A stretch of DNA of 64,000 bases, taken from contig CM024175.1 in the NCBI GenBank assembly GCA_013433145.1, positions 8,726,516 through 8,790,515 on the forward strand, written 5' to 3'. The notes under the pieces were generated by a model that saw only the letters and a list, made by a program, of their open reading frames with translations, had not been told where the DNA came from and did no database searches. The stretch comes from Ascaris suum (taxonomy: Eukaryota > Nematoda > Chromadorea > Rhabditida > Ascarididae). The translations under genes and the position numbers were made by a program. Positions 61,068 through 64,000 of this stretch are shown piece after piece; the first letter of the stretch is position 1; the number at the start of each line of letters is the position of its first letter.

Positions 61068-64000
61068 TCTCTCCCCACCTGCTCCCGCTGCGAATGGATC
61101 GTTTTCAAATTTGGGGAAGGATGAGTCGACTCGATCTTTTCATGAAACAAAAAGATTGCCTTCACGTGTCTGCAACGTTATGTTTTTGTTGCACCCTGCC
61201 ATGATTTCCCCACGATGATTCTTCTCTCCCACAATACCCCGTCCTGCTTTCTAATTCTATAGCTTCGAGTTTCATTCCGGCTTCATCTTTTGTGTAATGG
61301 TCATTTCTTCTTTGTTTATCGATATTTGGATGCCTCTTTGTTCAAAAACAGTTGGCTACATCGAATAGCACCTCCCCACTTCTCCCCTCACCCCCCTCCC
61401 CCCAACCCCCAACCAAATATATTTGGAATTAGACAACTTGCCACATAGCTCTTATAAAGAGGCGCGACAGTGGAAAATTATAACTGAATAACCGTTGCGT
61501 GTGTAACTGTAATGTGCGTGCGTCCGTCTACCTATCCAATAGTTTCAACACGGAAACCACAGTACCCAAAGTTACAGAATTCGGAAGGTACATGTACACC
61601 TGTATTAGGTGTCAGGTTGACGCGTCGAATTCTACAAAAAGCGCCTAAAAATTTATATGCACTTTGCAACCGGCCAGCTTGAGGAGGACGGATCTTTTCC
61701 AGGTATAACATTTTGTAGTCCATATTTTATTGGAAACAGCCCTGATCAAGTCTAGTATATATACTGGTTGGAGGAAACCGATTATATACCGTACGATATA
61801 GTGTGATACAAGTCCTTTGGAAGAAATGCAATAAGGACAAGGCAAATCGATTACTTTTAGTGGTATAACACACATAATAGCATGATTGCATCGAAATATG
61901 CTGTTATGAGTTAAGATCTCCCTTACAAACGTCTAATGCTTAGGTGAGGTGTGGCGTGTTGCAAAATTCAGTACAATTTGTGTGGCATAGGTGCCTAAAC
62001 AGATTTTTAATAGTTTAGCGGCCTTATAGGACGATTTTTCTTGTCCACCATGACATCTTCATTGAGCCGACGTGCTGTTGAGGCGCTGAATTGCATCACT
62101 GACAGCGTATACTTTTCGTGTGGGACTTCACTAAATGCTCTTATATACTAGAAATTGCTGAAAATTCAACGCAGCGATTGAGATATGCATAAATTTGACT
62201 GCACCTTAAAAATTCATTGCAGTTTTTATATCCTCATCTCATCTAAATAAGAGAGAGTCATTTTTACTATATAAAATGGTTTAATTTTGAATTCAAAATT
62301 AAGAATTGAGGTTAAATTTGCATAAAAGAAAAGAAATTGCAACGCAAATGTTGTAGTGAGAATTTTCATAAATATGGATAACCACATTGAATGAGTATCA
62401 CAATAACGAGAGAGGAAATTAATGAATGAAAATGTCAGAGATATTCGTATATGAGTCCTTCATCTTCATGTAAATCACTCGAAAATGTTGGGCAATCCTT
62501 CGAGTGGTTGAAACGTAAGCGGTGATCGGTAAATTGTTGACCAACAGCTTTCATGCAGAGCAGTCGAGTGGGGACGATAAGACAGAACAAACTCTCTACA
62601 AACGTCTTGAGGTGCGTATATGCCTTGAGGTCGGTGCGTATAAAAGGAAAGCATATTTGATTGGAAGATTCGGTGTGCTTCTGGCTTTTCAACTGATGTG
62701 TCGTCATTGCGTGAATCGGCTCGGACCATAGTGATGCGCAGTCCGGCCGCGAAGTGTCTCGGGCACCAGGAGTTTTCGCACTGAGGTGGCACTATTCGTG
62801 TCATGGTGATGTCGGAGCAACTTTCCAGCTGCCGTCGCGTTATCCCCGCATATTACTGTTGCTGATTTTACTGTTGCTTTAAAAAAATCTTAACCTATTG
62901 TCTTGTTGCCAGATTAAACAGCATCTAATTTGCTCATCGAAAAGAAGGAATTTGCGAACCTTTCGGGAACAAATCAAGGGTAGAGGGGCAAAAAGGGCCC
63001 GATACCCCTACAGAAACTCATTTTATATTGAAGGAGGAAAGGCGAGGAATAAAGTAGATGACGAAGTAGTTGAACGAAGCTATGAATTCTGAGACCATCT
63101 CAAAAGCTAAAATGGTCAGAACGTAAGAGAAGCGTTGGAATGTTGCATCATCACAGCAAGTTGCGTTTGAAAATATGTCGATATAATTAGTGAAGCGAAA
63201 CCTACATCTTGCTTAAGTGTGACGATTTTTAGTTGTTTTGGAGTGCATGAACCTTGCGGGTGCATCAAATCCATCTGTGCGAAGAAAGTGATTCAGAATT
63301 AATTTTAGGTGATCTTGTTGCATATAAGATGGTATTGTGAATGAGGTTTCGACGTGATGGCAATGAAGGAAATATGTAAATGGATGGTAAATTTTAAGTA
63401 CCGACGTGCCAGTTACGATGCTCTCTAAAGTGACCTAATTTCCGATGTTCTTATGCAAGCGAAAATATGAAAAGGTTTAACGGCGTCATATCGTCGACCA
63501 CATTGTTCAAATATGTGTCAATAACTCGGCTAAGATACGTAGTATAGGTCGAAGTTGACCAGGACTTCAGCACAGTGCGTCCGTATCTAATGCAATAATA
63601 AATCAACTTAATAAACTGATTGGGAGCAAAGAGTTCTATCTTGCGTTTCCGTCGACACCTGGACAATGAGGTCTTTTCTGATGAAGGAGTTCTAGATGTA
63701 TGATTAAATAAACAATTAAGCAGAATATATTGGTGATGTTTGATGATGCGCATAAGTCGGCATTACGTAAATAAAGGCAACATTCATGAAAAATATGATA
63801 TGTAAATTAATAAATAGATCATGAAATGAAGTGAAAATGCTTGACATAAGTTACCCAGAGAGGAGTACTGAAGCGCATTTTTTCACTGTGTATCAATAAT
63901 TCGGTCAAGATAGATATATTTAAATATGAGCTGCAAGTATTTTTTATTTGCTTCATATAAATGTCTTTAGTCATAGGCAGTGTCAATCATCTGAAACCAT

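Larger units (their letters stand above)
59313..64000. other. Unassigned, with G/C homopolymers
   Basis: No gene is supported. Open frames at 60384-60713, 62435-62804 and 63451-63753 (minus) have no motifs. A TATAAAAG word lies near 62639. Homopolymers are listed separately. Confidence 0.45.

Noticed and set aside
62475..62804. 109-codon minus-strand ORF with a second overlapping frame
   Set aside because: Two overlapping frames compete and neither has motifs.

Overview
The window is eukaryotic and most likely from a nematode. It is AT-rich and carries no bacterial-type operons. Its recognisable genes are split by GT-AG introns. Several start codons sit 3-20 nt downstream of a 3' splice acceptor, as expected of spliced-leader trans-splicing. 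Every encoded ubiquitin has Ala at position 19, which I recall as the C. elegans form (human has Pro). An SH2 plus Fer-like kinase of only about 400 aa is a nematode-style architecture. I cannot place the species.

Layout. 1-15.2 kb is mostly AT-rich sequence without recognised genes. It holds a possible small secreted or Cys-rich peptide locus (+, about 2.7-3.56 kb), two coding-like exons of an unknown gene (-, 5.8-6.4 kb), a long (AT)n array joined to a large inverted repeat (5.24-5.53 kb), and a perfect 26-bp inverted repeat (7.97-8.02 kb). 15.26-20.04 kb is a complete polyubiquitin gene (+): promoter, eight ubiquitin units, seven introns all at the Gly47 codon, Tyr tail and polyadenylation signals. 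20-25 kb holds a tRNA-Gln(UUG) gene (-) and otherwise unassigned sequence.

25.1-55.3 kb is a run of four minus-strand genes. In transcription order they are: (i) a SAM-domain sphingomyelin-synthase-related protein (55,279 to 47,415); (ii) a small basic protein with a PP1-docking-like motif (46,872 to about 41,836); (iii) an unrecognised protein of about 532 aa with an N-terminal hydrophobic segment and a basic Ser/Pro-rich tail (40,248 to 35,327); (iv) an SH2-kinase-like protein of about 399 aa (32,264 to 25,117) in which the glycine loop, the VAIK lysine, the HRD aspartate and the DFG motif are all replaced. For genes (i), (iii) and (iv) I assembled the exons by hand, and every splice junction is phase-consistent. 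55.3-64 kb has exons of an unknown membrane protein (57.2-58.2 kb, -), a 147-bp tandem duplication (59.0 kb), several long G/C homopolymers, and no other gene I can support.

Functionally, the polyubiquitin gene is housekeeping and stress supply, the SMS-related gene is lipid metabolism, and the SH2 pseudokinase is probably phosphotyrosine signalling without catalysis. The most notable observation is the fully degenerate but intact pseudokinase, with a partial exon duplication inside it.
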